Assembly (NCBI GenBank): GCA_016584305.1 | Contig: JACEEZ010020601.1 | Span: forward strand, 195,053-259,052 | Reading direction: 5' to 3' | Length of the DNA: 64,000 bases | DNA from: Chionoecetes opilio | Lineage: Eukaryota; Arthropoda; Malacostraca; Decapoda; Majidae | In this document: positions 1 to 11,422 of the stretch, one piece after another | Layout of the letters: each line of letters starts with the position of its first letter | How positions within the stretch are numbered: position 1 is the first letter of the stretch | Translations under genes and position numbers: made by a program | Notes under the pieces: model-generated | Databases searched by the model: none | What the model was told of the DNA's origin: nothing | What the model saw: only the letters and a program-made list of their open reading frames with translations

Positions 1-919
1 TTTCAGGAGGATTTCTGTTTGTTTCAATAGATTTCGATTATTCCGCATCGTTTTAGACATTACCCATGGGCCAAATGCGTTGATTTCTATTTTTCAGATC
101 TTAATCTTGGACGTGTGTTTTTGTTGATATTTTGTCTCGGTCATATTCTTCCTTGTATTTCAAGTGTGTGGGTTTGTCTGTGTTTGCCAAGTTATTCACA
201 CACTCTTTGTGTTTGTGTGCGTTCTGCTACCGTGTATTTCATGTGCTTAGGGGAGAAAAACGCCCGACTCAGTGCTTTAAAATGTTACGTTACCATAACA
301 AAAACACAAAACCGACTTTTTTTACTGCTACTCCAAACTAGGATTTGTTACTGTTTTTAAGCAACATCATTCACGTAGTGAATAACTCATATGATTCCTT
401 ATTTTTTAAAGCGTTAGTTAAAAAGTGAAATTTTGTGTGGACGTAGTTGTAAATATTGCGCAGTGAATTCGTCACTTTTTCACGCCCTAAATTTCCTTAT
501 TTCTTTGTTATTTAATGGGTTTTTGAGGGTGTACGTGGTGTATTTATGATCATTGTACATTATGCGTCGTAATTCCTTCATTATTTAGTGTGTATAATGT
601 GTAATGAAGGGCTGCAGCCTGTGTTGTGGCCTCGGCCGCTGAGTGACGTCACGGGCACAGTGTTTACATCCGCTGGAGATGCCATGTTGCTTATTTTATC
701 AGTGTTTTGTCCATTAATAACCTTAAATGACGGGATTATCGCCCCTATGGAAGGCCGAGGAAGGGTAAATAAGGAGTATACCATGAACCATAAGTCCGAG
801 AACAGTGACAGAAGGCAGAAATAATGGGTAGTATTGTTGAACGAGAGGCAAGACGGTGTGGTGTCTCTTATTACGGCAATGGTAGTAGTAGTAGTAATAG
901 TAGTAATAATGATAATACA
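1..919. other. Gene-free stretch
   Basis: No convincing coding region. The open frames are short, overlap on both strands and show no domain. A short GTA/AAT run at 878-915 leads into the truncated element A that follows. Confidence 0.5.
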
Positions 920-1326
920 CAAATCACTACTTTCGGAGGTATAAGACGTTTTTAACAGGAAGGAGTGTATAGGAATAGGTTTCCGGAAAATATAACTTCT
1001 CCATTAGAAAAAGCACCTATTGTAGGCCAGGAAAAATTTGTCTGTGTCTGTGAAAACGACCGCGAAGTCCTCGTCCATTATAATCCAGATTTGGCTTTAG
1101 TTAGGAGGTTAAAGCGTGGGATTAGGTTAGGTTAGTGAGTCTAAAGGTGGGGTTAGGTTAGTTTAATTTTCATATCTCCTATACACTCCCTCCTGTTAAA
1201 AACGTCTTATATCTCCGAAAGTAGTGATTTGCGACGGAAGTTCATAGAGAGAATGTTTCTTAGAATCTATTAAGGTGAACAGAAACCACACTCCCAATTG
1301 TGTAGGCAATTTCGGTCCTAGTGTAA
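920..1326. mobile_element. Inverted-repeat element A, truncated copy A1
   Basis: The right half matches the elements at 28068-28544 and 49389-49816, including the terminal motif CGGTCCTAGTGTAAA. The left terminus is missing. An internal inverted repeat is visible, with GTATAGGA and CTCCTATACACTCC facing each other around about 960 and 1175. It carries a few GGTTA units near 1120-1160. No coding capacity, so probably a MITE. Confidence 0.6.
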
Positions 1327-1457
1327 ACATGTACCGAAACTTTTTTACTGGTGAGTTTTGATGTGTTTTCAATTAATCTGCTAACCGTTTGTGGCGCAAA
1401 TAGCTTTTCAATTTTAGTGATTTGGAACAAAAATGACAAAAAAACAAATTGAACCTA

Positions 1458-1735
1458 ACCCTGGCTGTTTGTGTCCTAACTGTGACCACTGTTGCAGGTG
1501 GTGAGGTCACAGTCCCAGCTGGCTCTCTGTGTCCTAACTGTGACCACTGTTGCAGGTGCTGAGATCACAGTCCCAGCTGGCTCTCTGTGTGCAGACTGTG
1601 ACCACTGTTGCAGGTGGTGAGGTCACAGTCCCAGCTGGCTCTCTGTGTGCTGACTGTGGCCACTGTTGCAGGTGGTGAGGTCACAGTTCCAGCTGGCTCT
1701 CTGTGTGCTGAGGTCACAGTCCCAGCTGGGTGTTC
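1458..1735 (+). repeat. 58-bp minisatellite 5' of ZNF-1
   Basis: About four and a half tandem copies of a 58-bp unit end some 60 bp before the ZNF-1 start codon. Each unit holds CTAAC or CTGAC followed about 18 nt later by TTGCAG|G, which resembles a branch point plus 3' splice acceptor. Each also holds a 9-bp inverted repeat ACTGTGACC/GGTCACAGT and a CAGCTG hexamer. The same unit lies 5' of all five family members. It may be a promoter or 5'-UTR intron boundary; the function is inferred. Confidence 0.85.
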
Positions 1736-1795
1736 TGCTGCACACTAAGGCATCTCGCGCCAGCATCCCTAAAGCTTCCTGCAGGACCGGCCGCC

Positions 1796-2999
1796 ATGTG
1801 TGCTGCCCCCAGTATTGCTGCGGTGGAGGCTGTGGCAGGAGGCAGCAGCACCACCAGTGGCCGGGAGCAGCAGCAGCAGTCTGCCTCAGCTGTGGGGAGG
1901 CACAGGAGGGATGGCAAGAATCATCTGGAGGCAGGCAGCTCAGGCCAAGAAGGAGAGAGGCAGTTTTGTTGCTCACAATGTAGTAAATCATTCAGATTCA
2001 AGAGTCTGCTTGAGAGACATTTCCTGATACACAGTGTCGTCAAGGATCATGAATGTCTGGAGTGTGCCAATTTTTTTTATTGTAAGTCTGACCTCACTCA
2101 ACACACCCTGACACACAGTGGTGTCAAGAATCATGAATGTGTAGAGTGTGGGAAAAGATTTAGCGATAAGTCTGTCCTCACCCGACACACCTGACACACA
2201 GTGGTGTCAAGAATCACCAATGTCTGGAGTGTGGGCAAAGATTTAGTGATAAGTCTGCCCTCACCAGACACACCCTGACACACAGTGGTTTAAGGGAGTT
2301 CAAATGTGATGTTTGTGGCAAGTGTTTCAAGACAAAGAGGGATATTGCCAGCTACGTGAAGATTCACATGAAGCACTTGTTCAACCTGAGTACACACGGT
2401 GGTGTTAAGATTCACCAATGTCTGGAATGTGGGAAAAGATTTACTAAGAAGTCTAGCCTCACCCAACACATCCTGACACACAGTGGTGTTAAAAATCATG
2501 AATGTGTAGAGTGTGGGAAAAGATTTAGTGATAAGTCTAACCTCACCAAACACACCCTGACACACAGTGGTGTCAAGAATCACCAATGTCTGGAGTGTGG
2601 GAAAAGATTTACTCAGAAGTCTGACCTCACCCAACACACCCTGACACACAGTGGTGCCAAGAATCACCAATGTCTGGAGTGTGGGAAAAGATTTAACTCC
2701 ACAAGTCCTAGAAGCCGTACACCCAACACACCCTGACACACAGTGGTGTTAAAAATCATGAATGTGTAGAGTGTGGGAAAAGATTTAGTGATAAGTCTAA
2801 CCTCACCCAACACACCCTGACACACAGTGGTGTCAAGAATCACCAATGTCTGGAGTGTGGGAAAAGATTTACTCAGAAGTCTGTCCTCACCACACACGCC
2901 TTGAGACACAGTGGTTTGAGGGAGTTCAAGTGTGATGTTTGTAAGAAGTGTTTCAAGACAAAGAGTGATATTGCCAGCCACATGAAGATCCACTTTTGA
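1796..2999 (+). pseudogene. ZNF-1: C2H2 zinc-finger gene, frameshifted
   Basis: Plus-strand member of the zinc-finger family. The start is the ATG at 1796 in a strong Kozak context (GCCGCCATG), shared by all copies. The protein opens with a low-complexity Ala/Ser/Gln region, then C-x2-C-x12-H-x3-H fingers joined by THSGVKN-type linkers. Loss of one C near 2188 gives a stop at 2192-2194. The finger frame resumes downstream. A second lesion near 2700, in an unusual Pro/Arg-rich stretch, ends the frame again at 2736, after which the fingers continue to the family C-terminus and TGA at 2997-2999. One finger near 2350 has Tyr in place of its first zinc-binding His. The intact product would bind nucleic acid in the nucleus. 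Sequencing error at the two indels cannot be excluded, but with the His loss a pseudogene is more likely. Confidence 0.8.
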
Positions 3000-3044
3000 G
3001 GTGGTGTGTTGTGTGGACAAGTGTGGTGGTACCCGTGGCTGTGG

Positions 3045-3180
3045 TAGTGTGTCCTGTGTGGCAGTGTGTCCTGTGTGGTAGTGTGTCCTGTGTGGCAGTG
3101 TGTCTTGTGTGGCAGTGTGTCCTGTGTGGTAGTGTGTCCTGTGTGGCAGTGGGTGTGGTAGTGTGTCCTGTGTGGTAGTG
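3045..3180. repeat. GT-rich minisatellite 3' of ZNF-1
   Basis: Repeats of a GTGTCCTGTGTGGCA-like unit in the 3' flank. The same GTGG-rich material, inverted, follows the other family members. Confidence 0.7.
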
Positions 3181-3270
3181 GGCAATGGGTGGTGGTGGCA
3201 GCCGGGCCTTGTGTTCTGTGAGGGAGTAATGGCCCTGCAGTGTTGGGTGGGCAGTGCGCGTGTGACTTTC

Positions 3271-3276
3271 AATAAA
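3271..3276 (+). promoter_or_regulatory. Poly(A) signal of ZNF-1
   Basis: AATAAA about 270 bp after the stop, in the block GACTTTCAATAAA that recurs downstream of ZNF-3, ZNF-4 and ZNF-5. Conservation across paralogues supports its use. Confidence 0.6.
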
Positions 3277-3523
3277 GGGTTTATCTGTTCAAGTGTGTGT
3301 TTGTGTGTATCTTTATTTGATCTCAGGGTTGGCAGTTTGTTTAGTAGTTTAAGAAGAGTGTGATGGTGATGGTGGTGATGATGGTGATGGCATTAATGGT
3401 GAAGGTGTTGAGGGTTCATTGCAGCAAGACATGACCATAATAAGAACACTATGTCTCAATGAAGAATATAACTCCTAACATGCAAGTAAGTGAAACCATG
3501 CAGGCCTTTCATATGTATATTAA

Positions 3524-3858
3524 CCCCTTGAGTCCCAGAACGTAATTTCCATTGTAATTTGGGTACCATTAGACGATTTGTAGTGACTATAAGCAATGTT
3601 TTATAGCTATGACCTGTTTAGTATCCTTGTCCACTAACTCATTTGGTATATTCAGTGACTTTTCGTTATTTTATGGCTGACAACAGACCATTTTATATAG
3701 CAAAGGAAAGATCTGGGCGTGAAGGGGTTAATATACTAAATGAGTTAGTGGACAAGGATACTAAACAGGTCATAGCTATAAAACATTGCTTATAGTCACT
3801 ACAAATCGTCTAATGGTACACAAATTACAATGGCAATTACGTTCTGGGCCTCAAGGGG
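3524..3858. mobile_element. Palindromic MITE F, TTAA target (copy F1)
   Basis: A 335-bp near-palindrome whose ends CCCCTTGAG and CTCAAGGGG are flanked by TTAA at 3520-3523 and 3859-3862. Arms of about 130 bp pair. A TTAA target with CCC-type ends is the pattern of piggyBac-like elements. No coding capacity. Confidence 0.75.
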
Positions 3859-3883
3859 TTAAGTTAAGTTAATTCCATCATGT

Positions 3884-3948
3884 CTGTTGTTGTTGTAGTT
3901 GTTATAGTAGTTGTTGTTGTTGTTGTAATGTCTTCGTGTGAGAATACA

Positions 3949-3996
<48 letters not shown>

Positions 3997-4000
3997 GTTA
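3884..4000. repeat. GTT and ATT microsatellites
   Basis: (GTT)n at about 3884-3930, then (ATT)n at about 3950-4000. Confidence 0.9.
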
Positions 4001-4159
4001 TTATTTGCACAGATGTTCCCGAGCAAGGGGTGAACAGTCAGCAGAATGGACGACAGCTACGCCACCCCCACACCAAGATTACCACCCTGACCACCATGAC
4101 ACCAACCATCTGTCAACCATCCATACCAGGCAAGGGTTCAAACCACCTACCCCCCCCCA

Positions 4160-4215
4160 CCCCCTCTCTCCTCTCTCTCTACTATCTCTCTTCTTCTCCT
4201 ATCTCAAATCTCTTC

Positions 4216-4278
<63 letters not shown>
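4160..4278. repeat. CT microsatellite
   Basis: CT-rich tract becoming pure (CT)n from about 4219. Confidence 0.95.
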
Positions 4279-4281
<3 letters not shown>

Positions 4282-4391
4282 ATTAGTAATTATTTATATC
4301 TTGTAGGTTTTTGTACACAAATACTACTAATGAAACAGATCTAGTAAGGTATTAAATAGGTATCTAGATTACTAATGGAATAAACCTAGTA

Positions 4392-4823
4392 CCGTAGATA
4401 ACACTATAGTCGCCAGTCACTCGCCACTGCACTAATGTCGCCAGGCACAATATATTACGAATTTTAGCATCACTACAGCCTTGTATGTGTCACTGAAGTC
4501 ATGTAGTGTGATGTACATAATATAAACTACTGTGCATGCCTCTTCTACTACTACTATTGCATGTGCCACTGAAGACAGGTACATAATATAAACAAACTAC
4601 TGTGCATGCCTATTCTACTACTACGAATACGAATACTACTACTACTACTACTACTATTGTATGTGCCACTGAAGACAGGTACATAATATAAACTACTGTG
4701 CTTGCCTCTTCAGTGACACATACTGTACATACAAGGCTGTAGTGATGCTGAAATGCGTAATATATTGTGCCTGGCGACATTAGTGCAGTGGCAAGTGACT
4801 GGCGACTATAGTGTTATCTACGG
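4392..4823. mobile_element. MITE G, TA target (copy G1)
   Basis: Inverted ends CCGTAGATAACACT and AGTGTTATCTACGG are flanked by TA on each side. Arms of about 120 bp pair and contain CGCCAGTCACTCGCCA. The core has duplicated ATGTGCCACTGAAGACAGG segments. The second copy at 11090-11346 has the same ends and target, as expected for a Tc1/mariner-like MITE. Confidence 0.75.
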
Positions 4824-5040
4824 TAAGTTATTGAATAGGTCTATAGATAGTACGAAGGGGGAATAGGGGAGTGGCTGTTAACTAGGTAACGAGGTGAGGG
4901 TTGTTAAAGTGAGGAGGGAAGGGAAGGAGTCAGTGAGCTGAAGACAGTGGAAGGGGGAGGACGTGTCTCTCTCTCTCTAAGGTGGGTCAAAACAGCACAT
5001 TAATCCCTTGAGGTGGGTCAAAACAACACATTAGAAAAAA

Positions 5041-5200
5041 TGTTTCCCCTTTCTCTCTCTCTCACTACTGCTACTATTTCTGCTCTCTCTCTCTCTCTTC
5101 TCTCTCTCGCATCTCTCTCTATTCGATCCTCTCTTCTGTGTCTCTTCTCTTCCGACTCTTCTACTACATCTCTCCTCTCTCTCTCTCTCTCTCTCTGGCA
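5041..5200. repeat. CT-rich microsatellite
   Basis: Interrupted (CT)n with TCTCTC blocks. Confidence 0.9.
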
Positions 5201-5485
5201 GGGAAAGTGTTAAGTATAGATTACAGGGTTTTAAATACTAATTGTGTGTGTGTGTTATTCACCATGGTCTTGCTCAAGGGGGACATAAACCGCACGCATT
5301 TGTCATTTGAAATATCCCTAGAGCAGTGAGGATCCGACCGTCAACACACTCATTCTTCAATTTGTGGTATTAGATCTTTTTTTTAAACATAAATTTTTTG
5401 TTTATATTCAATTGACTTTCTGTCTTAAAACCCCAAGTGATTCCATTGACTTTCTGATTTAAACATGCACTTTTTGGTCTTACAG

Positions 5486-6035
5486 TTAACCCCTTGAGGC
5501 CTAGAACGTAATTCCCATTGTAATTTGAGACCCAGAACGTAATTACGTAATTCCCATTGTAATTTGAGACCCAGCACGTAATTCCCATTGTAATTTGAGA
5601 CCCAGAACGTAATTCTCATTGTAATTTGAGACCCAGAACGTAATTCCCATTGTAATTTGAGACCCAGAACGTAATTCCCATTGTAATTTGAGGCCCAGAA
5701 CGTAATTCCCATTGTAATTTGAGACCCAGAACGTAATTCCCATTGTAATTTGAGGCCCAGAACGTAATTCCCATTGTAATTTGAGACCCAAAACGTAATT
5801 CTCATTGTAATTTGAGACCCAGAACGTAATTCCCATTGTAATTTGAGACCCAGAACGTAATTTCCATTGTAATTTGTGTACCATTAGACGATTTGTAGTG
5901 ACTATAAGCAATGTTTTATAGCTATGACCTGTTTAGTATCCTTGTCCACTAACTCATGTGGTATATTCAGTGACTTTTCGTTATTTTGTGACAACAGACC
6001 TTTATATAGCAAGGAAGATCTGGCGTGAAGGTACA
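5486..6035. mobile_element. MITE F, half copy with amplified terminal repeat (F2)
   Basis: Starts with the same CCCCTTGAGG end as F1. The first about 31 bp of the arm (core CCCAGAACGTAATT) are then tandemly repeated about 12 times up to 5878. The ordinary left half of F follows, to about 6035, and the right arm is lost except for scraps near 6110. Confidence 0.75.
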
Positions 6036-6054
6036 CTAACTTCTAACTACAACT

Positions 6055-6112
6055 ACTGCTACTATTACTACTACTACTACTACTATACTATAACTACTAC
6101 TACTACTTATAG
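6055..6112. repeat. CTA microsatellite
   Basis: (CTA)n within the degraded end of F2. Confidence 0.85.
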
Positions 6113-6284
6113 ATCTGGCGGAAGGGTAATATATACTTATACTACAGAGCTGAAATAGAAATAAGGGAAGGGTTAGGTTTCGAGCATGTACGAGTTGACT
6201 TGCTGAGAACTGGAATGAGCGCCAGTCGAGTGCGAGCCTTAGGCGACTAGACGTGTGGGTTAGGCCTTTATGGATAGAAGACAC

Positions 6285-6660
6285 CACACAGCCAAACACC
6301 CATACACCACCACACACCTACCACTACCACACACACATCCCACTACTACTACACTACACACCACACACACATCACCACTGCAAGCCACCATCACACTACT
6401 ACTACCACCACAGACACACCACCACCACCACAGACCACCATCACAGACCACAGCCTCCACACACGACCACCACACTCACCACAGAACATCTAACCACCCC
6501 CACACTACACCACCTACACACCACCACACATTAGCCCTTACCACACACCACCAACACCACCACAGCCACCACCACCACACACCACCACCACTACCACCAC
6601 CACCACACCACCACCACCACCCACCACACATCACCACAACCACCCACCACACCACCTTAC
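6285..6660. repeat. CAC/CCA-rich satellite
   Basis: Long CAC/CCA/ACT-rich tract. Open frames across it are His/Thr-rich composition artefacts. Confidence 0.85.
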
Positions 6661-6967
6661 CAGTAACCGCTGATTCAACCCAGTCAGTCTGTCAGAAAAA
6701 AAGTAGTTTCGTGCCATTATATTTTTGTTTTTTAGTAAAATTTGATAAGAAAACATTGGGTGAAAGTTTATCAGGCTATAATTTTAATTCCATATTATTC
6801 TACATCATTTATATCTATCATCAAAAGTAAACAAAGTCAATCAGGCAATAATAATAATTCAGTCAATAAATTATCAGTACAAAAAATTGATGCCTACAGA
6901 AATAATAGTACATTAGTTATCAAGGAGTAAATAAATGACTAAAAAATATATATACTGTATAAAACTA
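6661..6967. other. AT-rich stretch without recognised gene
   Basis: AT-rich sequence with short open frames and no recognisable domain or repeat relationship. Confidence 0.4.
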
Positions 6968-7195
<228 letters not shown>

Positions 7196-7440
7196 CTGTA
7201 CGTATTTACTTAACTTTTAACAAGTATATTTATCTTTCAGTGTTGACATCCTGTGAGGAACAGACAGAAGACTCAAGAGCCAGGCCTCACCACCACAGTC
7301 ACCACAGCCAGGCAGGACTGTGGTGTGGTGGTGATTGTGGTGGTGGACTCATCACACACACACCACACACACACAGGTCAGTTAAGTTGAGTTGCCAGTT
7401 AACATAATTAATCCCTACCCTCCCCCCTCGCTCCCTAAAG

Positions 7441-8556
7441 CTAGGTCTACACTGGGCATTAGGATGGGCCTGACGTGAAGGGTGCGTTAGTGCATTAGTC
7501 TGTTAGCAAGGGTGCGTTAGAATGTATTGGGAAGGGTGCGTCAAGCTACACCCACACAAGGCATTACCATGGCCATTATGACACTACACCTTGGCCTGGC
7601 ATGACTTCCCACAGCACATGCTGCGGGCGTTTACTGAATCATAACATTGGCTGACTTGTACCAAGAGAGCTGTGGTGGTGGTGGTTGTGGCTGTGTCTGG
7701 TGGTGGTGGTGGTGGCTGTGTGTGGTGTCTGGTGGTGGTGGTGGCTGTGTGTGGGTGTGTGGTGGTGGTGTGGTGGTGGTGGTGGGCTGTGGTGGTGGTC
7801 AATAATAGTAATAAGCCTTTGATAGTAAAACAGAGACGGCAGGCACGACAGCTGACGGCTATGATGCATTACGTTGCAGAAATGCCCCGCGCTAGATTCG
7901 TCCCCACCAGCACTCAACACCAGCACTCAACACCAGCACTCAACACCAACACCCAACACCAGCACTCAACACCAGCACCCAACACCAACACCAGCACTCG
8001 ACACCAGCACCCAACACCAACACCAGCACTCAACACCATCACCCAACACCATCACCCAACATCATCACCCAACATCATCACCCAACACCAACACTCAACA
8101 CCATCACCCAACACCAACACCATCACCCAACACCATCACTCAACACCATCACTCAACACCATCACTCAACACCATCACCCAACACCGCACTCAACACCAG
8201 CACTCAACACCGGCACTCAACACCGGCACTCAACACCGGCACTCATCACCAGCACTCACACCAGCACTCAACACCAGCACTCGACACCAGCACTCGACAC
8301 CAGCACTCGACACCAGCACTCGACACCAACACTCGACACCAGCACCCGACACCAGCACCATCACCCGACACCAGCACTCGACACCAGCACTCGACACCAG
8401 CACTCGACACCAGCACTCGACACCATCACTCGACACCATCACTCGACACCAGCACTCCATACCAGCACTCAAAACCATCACTCAACACCAGCACCCAACA
8501 CCAGCACTCAACACCAGCAGCATTAATGTATGGTAATGCCCAGTGTGGACGCCTTG
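7441..8556. mobile_element. Candidate terminal-inverted-repeat element with minisatellite core
   Basis: GGTCTACACTGGGCATTA near 7444 and TAATGCCCAGTGTGGAC near 8534 are near-perfect inverted repeats bounding about 1.1 kb. The interior holds GGT microsatellite and a large 12-13-bp minisatellite. No clear target duplication was found, so the exact ends are uncertain. Confidence 0.45.
7905..8524. repeat. 12-13-bp minisatellite
   Basis: About 50 copies of units such as CACTCAACACCAG, with variant blocks (CACTCGACACCAG, CACCCAACACCAT) clustered locally, a sign of successive amplification rounds. Confidence 0.95.
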
Positions 8557-8617
8557 ACTAACAAAGATACATTTTTGAGTCACATAGTAAGGGTTGACTT
8601 ATTCTTTATGGCTAGGT

Positions 8618-8820
8618 AAACACACACACACACACACACAGGTACTACATACATACATACATACTTATACATACATAATAAATACATACAAACAAAAATA
8701 GACATATGTAAAATTGTTAACCCCCCCCCCCCACACACACACACACACTTCTCCATCACTAGTATCAGAGGACAAATCATCTCCTCCTCCTCCTCCTCCT
8801 CCTCCTCACCACCAGTAGTA
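8618..8820. repeat. CA, CATA and CTC microsatellites
   Basis: A series of simple repeats: (CA)n, (CATA)n, a C run with (CA)n, and (CTC)n. Confidence 0.9.
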
Positions 8821-8889
8821 GTGGTGGTTATACTGGACACACCACCATTGTACTACACACCACTACTACACGGATAATTTCTTTGTGAT

Positions 8890-9380
8890 GAAAGACACTG
8901 AGATATTTCTACTGGGATATTTATATTAGCACTGAGATATTTCATGTTATTTATGGATCAATAATTTGTTGCCATGACAGTTTGTGTGTGGCATGAAGGA
9001 GTGACGGCGTGAAGAAATGGTGTTGTCTTAGCGCCGGCTCCCACCAGTCCCCTTGTACGGCCGCCGCTGCCGCTCACCGCCCAACAGTGACGTCACCATC
9101 ACCACCGCTGGAGTGGCTGTAGTGGTAACCGGCCTTCAGGGGTCAAAATGCAACACTGGCCTGTACAAGATGACCTCTAAGGCGTTGTAGGGTCATTCAC
9201 AGCCAGGCGACAGTGAGAGGAGGAGAACTGTATGTTTTGCTGTAACAACTTCCACCACTGTCATTATGCTGCTCATTCTAGTGTACAGACAGTTGTTACT
9301 AGTAATGCAAATACATGATCAGTTTTCAAAGAGTTCATCAAGATATTTAACTTCAATATTTTCACTACATTAATAAAAAA
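8890..9380. repeat. Left arm of inverted duplication
   Basis: Matches the reverse complement of 12731-13005 and 11347-11420 in order, interrupted on the right side by element I. Shared landmarks are TGTGTGTGGCATGAAGGAGT, GGTCAAAATGCAACA and GATCAGTTTTCAAAGAG. It belongs to the inverted duplication that also carries ZNF-1 and ZNF-2. Confidence 0.75.
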
Positions 9381-9537
9381 AACTCTTATGAAGAACTCTA
9401 AGTCATAAATACTCAGAAGACCGCCCGGAGATCAGGCAAAAGGAAATCATGAGAAAAACTTAAACTCGCTTGCCATGCATTAGACGTATTATTGCCGTGT
9501 TACAATACATCTAGAGTGACAACAGTGTCCTTGCAGG

Positions 9538-10108
9538 ATCAATCCATCATTGGGGGCGCGTCGCCTCGCCCACCCTACGACGCCACTCCCGGGGGTCACC
9601 ACGCGCGAGTTCCCATGCAGGCTGCCTTCCCATACCAAGCAGCTCTCGACTAGAAGCATCAACTTGCCCCAGCCACGCGCCTTGTGGGCGCCCCCTTGGC
9701 CTCCTCCACGCCGGATTGTCTCTTACAGATACAACCCGATGGGAAGCATCGGTTTCAGGGTAGCGTGCCACATGCCCATATAGCCCAAGTTGGCGCTGAC
9801 GGACTATGCAGGTAATAGGCCTCGATTCAGTCTCACGGTGCAATCGCTGGTTTGACACGTAATCATCCCAGCGATACCCCATGATTCTGCGAAGACACTT
9901 ATTACCTAAGGCATTGATTCGCCTCTTCAAGTCACTATTTAGTGTCCATGTCTCACAACCATAGAGTAAGACAGGGATCAAAAGCGACTTGAAGAGCCGG
10001 ATCTTTGTCCTCCTGCACAGGTACCCACAATGCCAAATACTCCCGCTGAGCGAGTCCATAGCACCGTGGGCTATGCCAATCCGCCGTAAGACTTCTTGAC
10101 GTGACCCG
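9538..10108 (-). pseudogene. RTE-type LINE, 5'-truncated 3' fragment
   Basis: An open frame of 170 codons (9547-10059) matches the C-terminal part of the larger RTE copy at 21145-24679. It includes the YGCETWTL motif typical of the region after the reverse transcriptase and an Arg/Trp-rich tail ending in TRPQ and a stop. The 3' end has the TGATGGATT-type tail usual for RTE elements. The homology stops at 10108, where the fuller copy continues upstream, so this is a 5'-truncated insertion with no catalytic domain. Confidence 0.8.
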
Positions 10109-10520
10109 CCCGCTTGACACTGACAGTATATGCATGTATAAATGTATATTATGTGGTTTTACATCTGAATAAACTTGCCTCGACGCGTTACTTTGTTTAG
10201 CTTCAATCATTCCAATCAGTGTTTCTCCGGAGAGGCTGTCAGCTATTCTAGACTTAATACTATTTTTTTGCTACTTTTTGTGAAATTTAACTTAAAAAAC
10301 ACAACTTCTGCCTCACTCTACAGTATTATTTATTTGATTATTATATTAAATTGTATGGCTATTATATATGATTATAATAATATATTGAGTGGCTATAATA
10401 TCTATTTGTTTAATTAACTGATCTGTTCTTGTCTGGCTGTAACTTTTTCTTGATTCTACAGATCCAAAGTTTGATTTTGATACCATTATTTTTGTCTTAA
10501 CGACCTCACACGTTTGCTAC
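10109..10520. other. Stretch without recognised gene
   Basis: AT-rich, only short open frames, and no repeat relationship to the rest of the window noticed. Confidence 0.4.
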
Positions 10521-10962
10521 TAGTCTATTTTATTTATTATGGTCAAAATGCAGTAAGGAAGCCACGCCCCCTGCCTGCCCTTCTATTCTACGAGGCAGCT
10601 GATTGGTGCATTCCTCGTAACATCACTACCAATCACAATATCTTCACTACTTAACAGCGGCGTGACCACTGGCCAGCAATCTTCACTACTTAACAGCGAC
10701 GTGACCACTGGACAGCAATCTTCACTACTTAACAGCGGCGTGACCACTGGACACAGCAATCTTCACTACAGAGGGTGACAAAATCAAAACACCCTAGTGA
10801 AGATTGCTGTCCAGTGGTCACGCCGCTGTTAAGTAGTGAAGATATTGTGATTGGTAGTGATGATACGAGGAATGCACCAATCAGCTGCCCCGTAGAATAG
10901 AAGGGCAGGCAGGGGGCGTGGCTTCCTGACTGCATTTTGACCATAATAAATAAAATAGACTA
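10521..10962. mobile_element. Palindromic MITE H with internal triplication
   Basis: Inverted ends TAGTCTATTTTATTTATTATGG and the complement bound 442 bp of near-palindrome. The left arm has a unit of about 38 bp (core CTTCACTACTTAACAGC) three times and the right arm only once. The ends share TAGTCTATT with element I next door, so the two may use the same transposase. Confidence 0.7.
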
Positions 10963-11089
10963 TGCACTATATATTGTTTAAAGCAATTATGAATCACCAC
11001 TCGAGAAGTTAACTCGTGGTTTTGTACTTCTAAATATATGTAGCTAATAAAATATTGAAGTCCATAAGAAGTTTTTTTATATTAATGTA

Positions 11090-11346
11090 CCGAAGATAAC
11101 ACTATAGTCGCCAGTCACTCGCCACTGCACTAATGTCGCCAGGTACAATATATTACGAATTTTAGCATCACTACAGCCTTGTATGTGCCATTGAAGAGGC
11201 ATGCACAGTAGTTTATATTATGTACATCACACTACATGTCTTCAGTGGCACATACAAGGCTGTAGTGATGCTAAAATTTGTAATATATTGTGCCTGGCGA
11301 CATTAGTGTAGTGACAAGTGACTGGCGACTATAGTGTTATTTACGG
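11090..11346. mobile_element. MITE G, TA target (copy G2)
   Basis: 257 bp, ends CCGAAGATAACACT and AGTGTTATTTACGG, flanked by TA at 11088-11089 and 11347-11348. It is a shorter, cleaner hairpin than G1, which has extra internal repeats. Confidence 0.75.
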
Positions 11347-11422
11347 TAGTGAAAATATCTGTTAAACATCTAGACTAGCTCTTTGAAAACTGATCATCTA
11401 TTAATCTAGCATAGCATTACTA

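Noticed and set aside
1458..1735. Nuclear-receptor response elements in the 58-bp units (AGGTCA-like half sites)
   Set aside because: Half sites occur as GGTCAC and GTGACC but their spacing fits no standard element. Left as a side note to the hairpin.
7672..8536. 284- and 220-codon His/Thr/Pro frames
   Set aside because: Readings of the 12-13-bp minisatellite, with no conserved non-repeat part.
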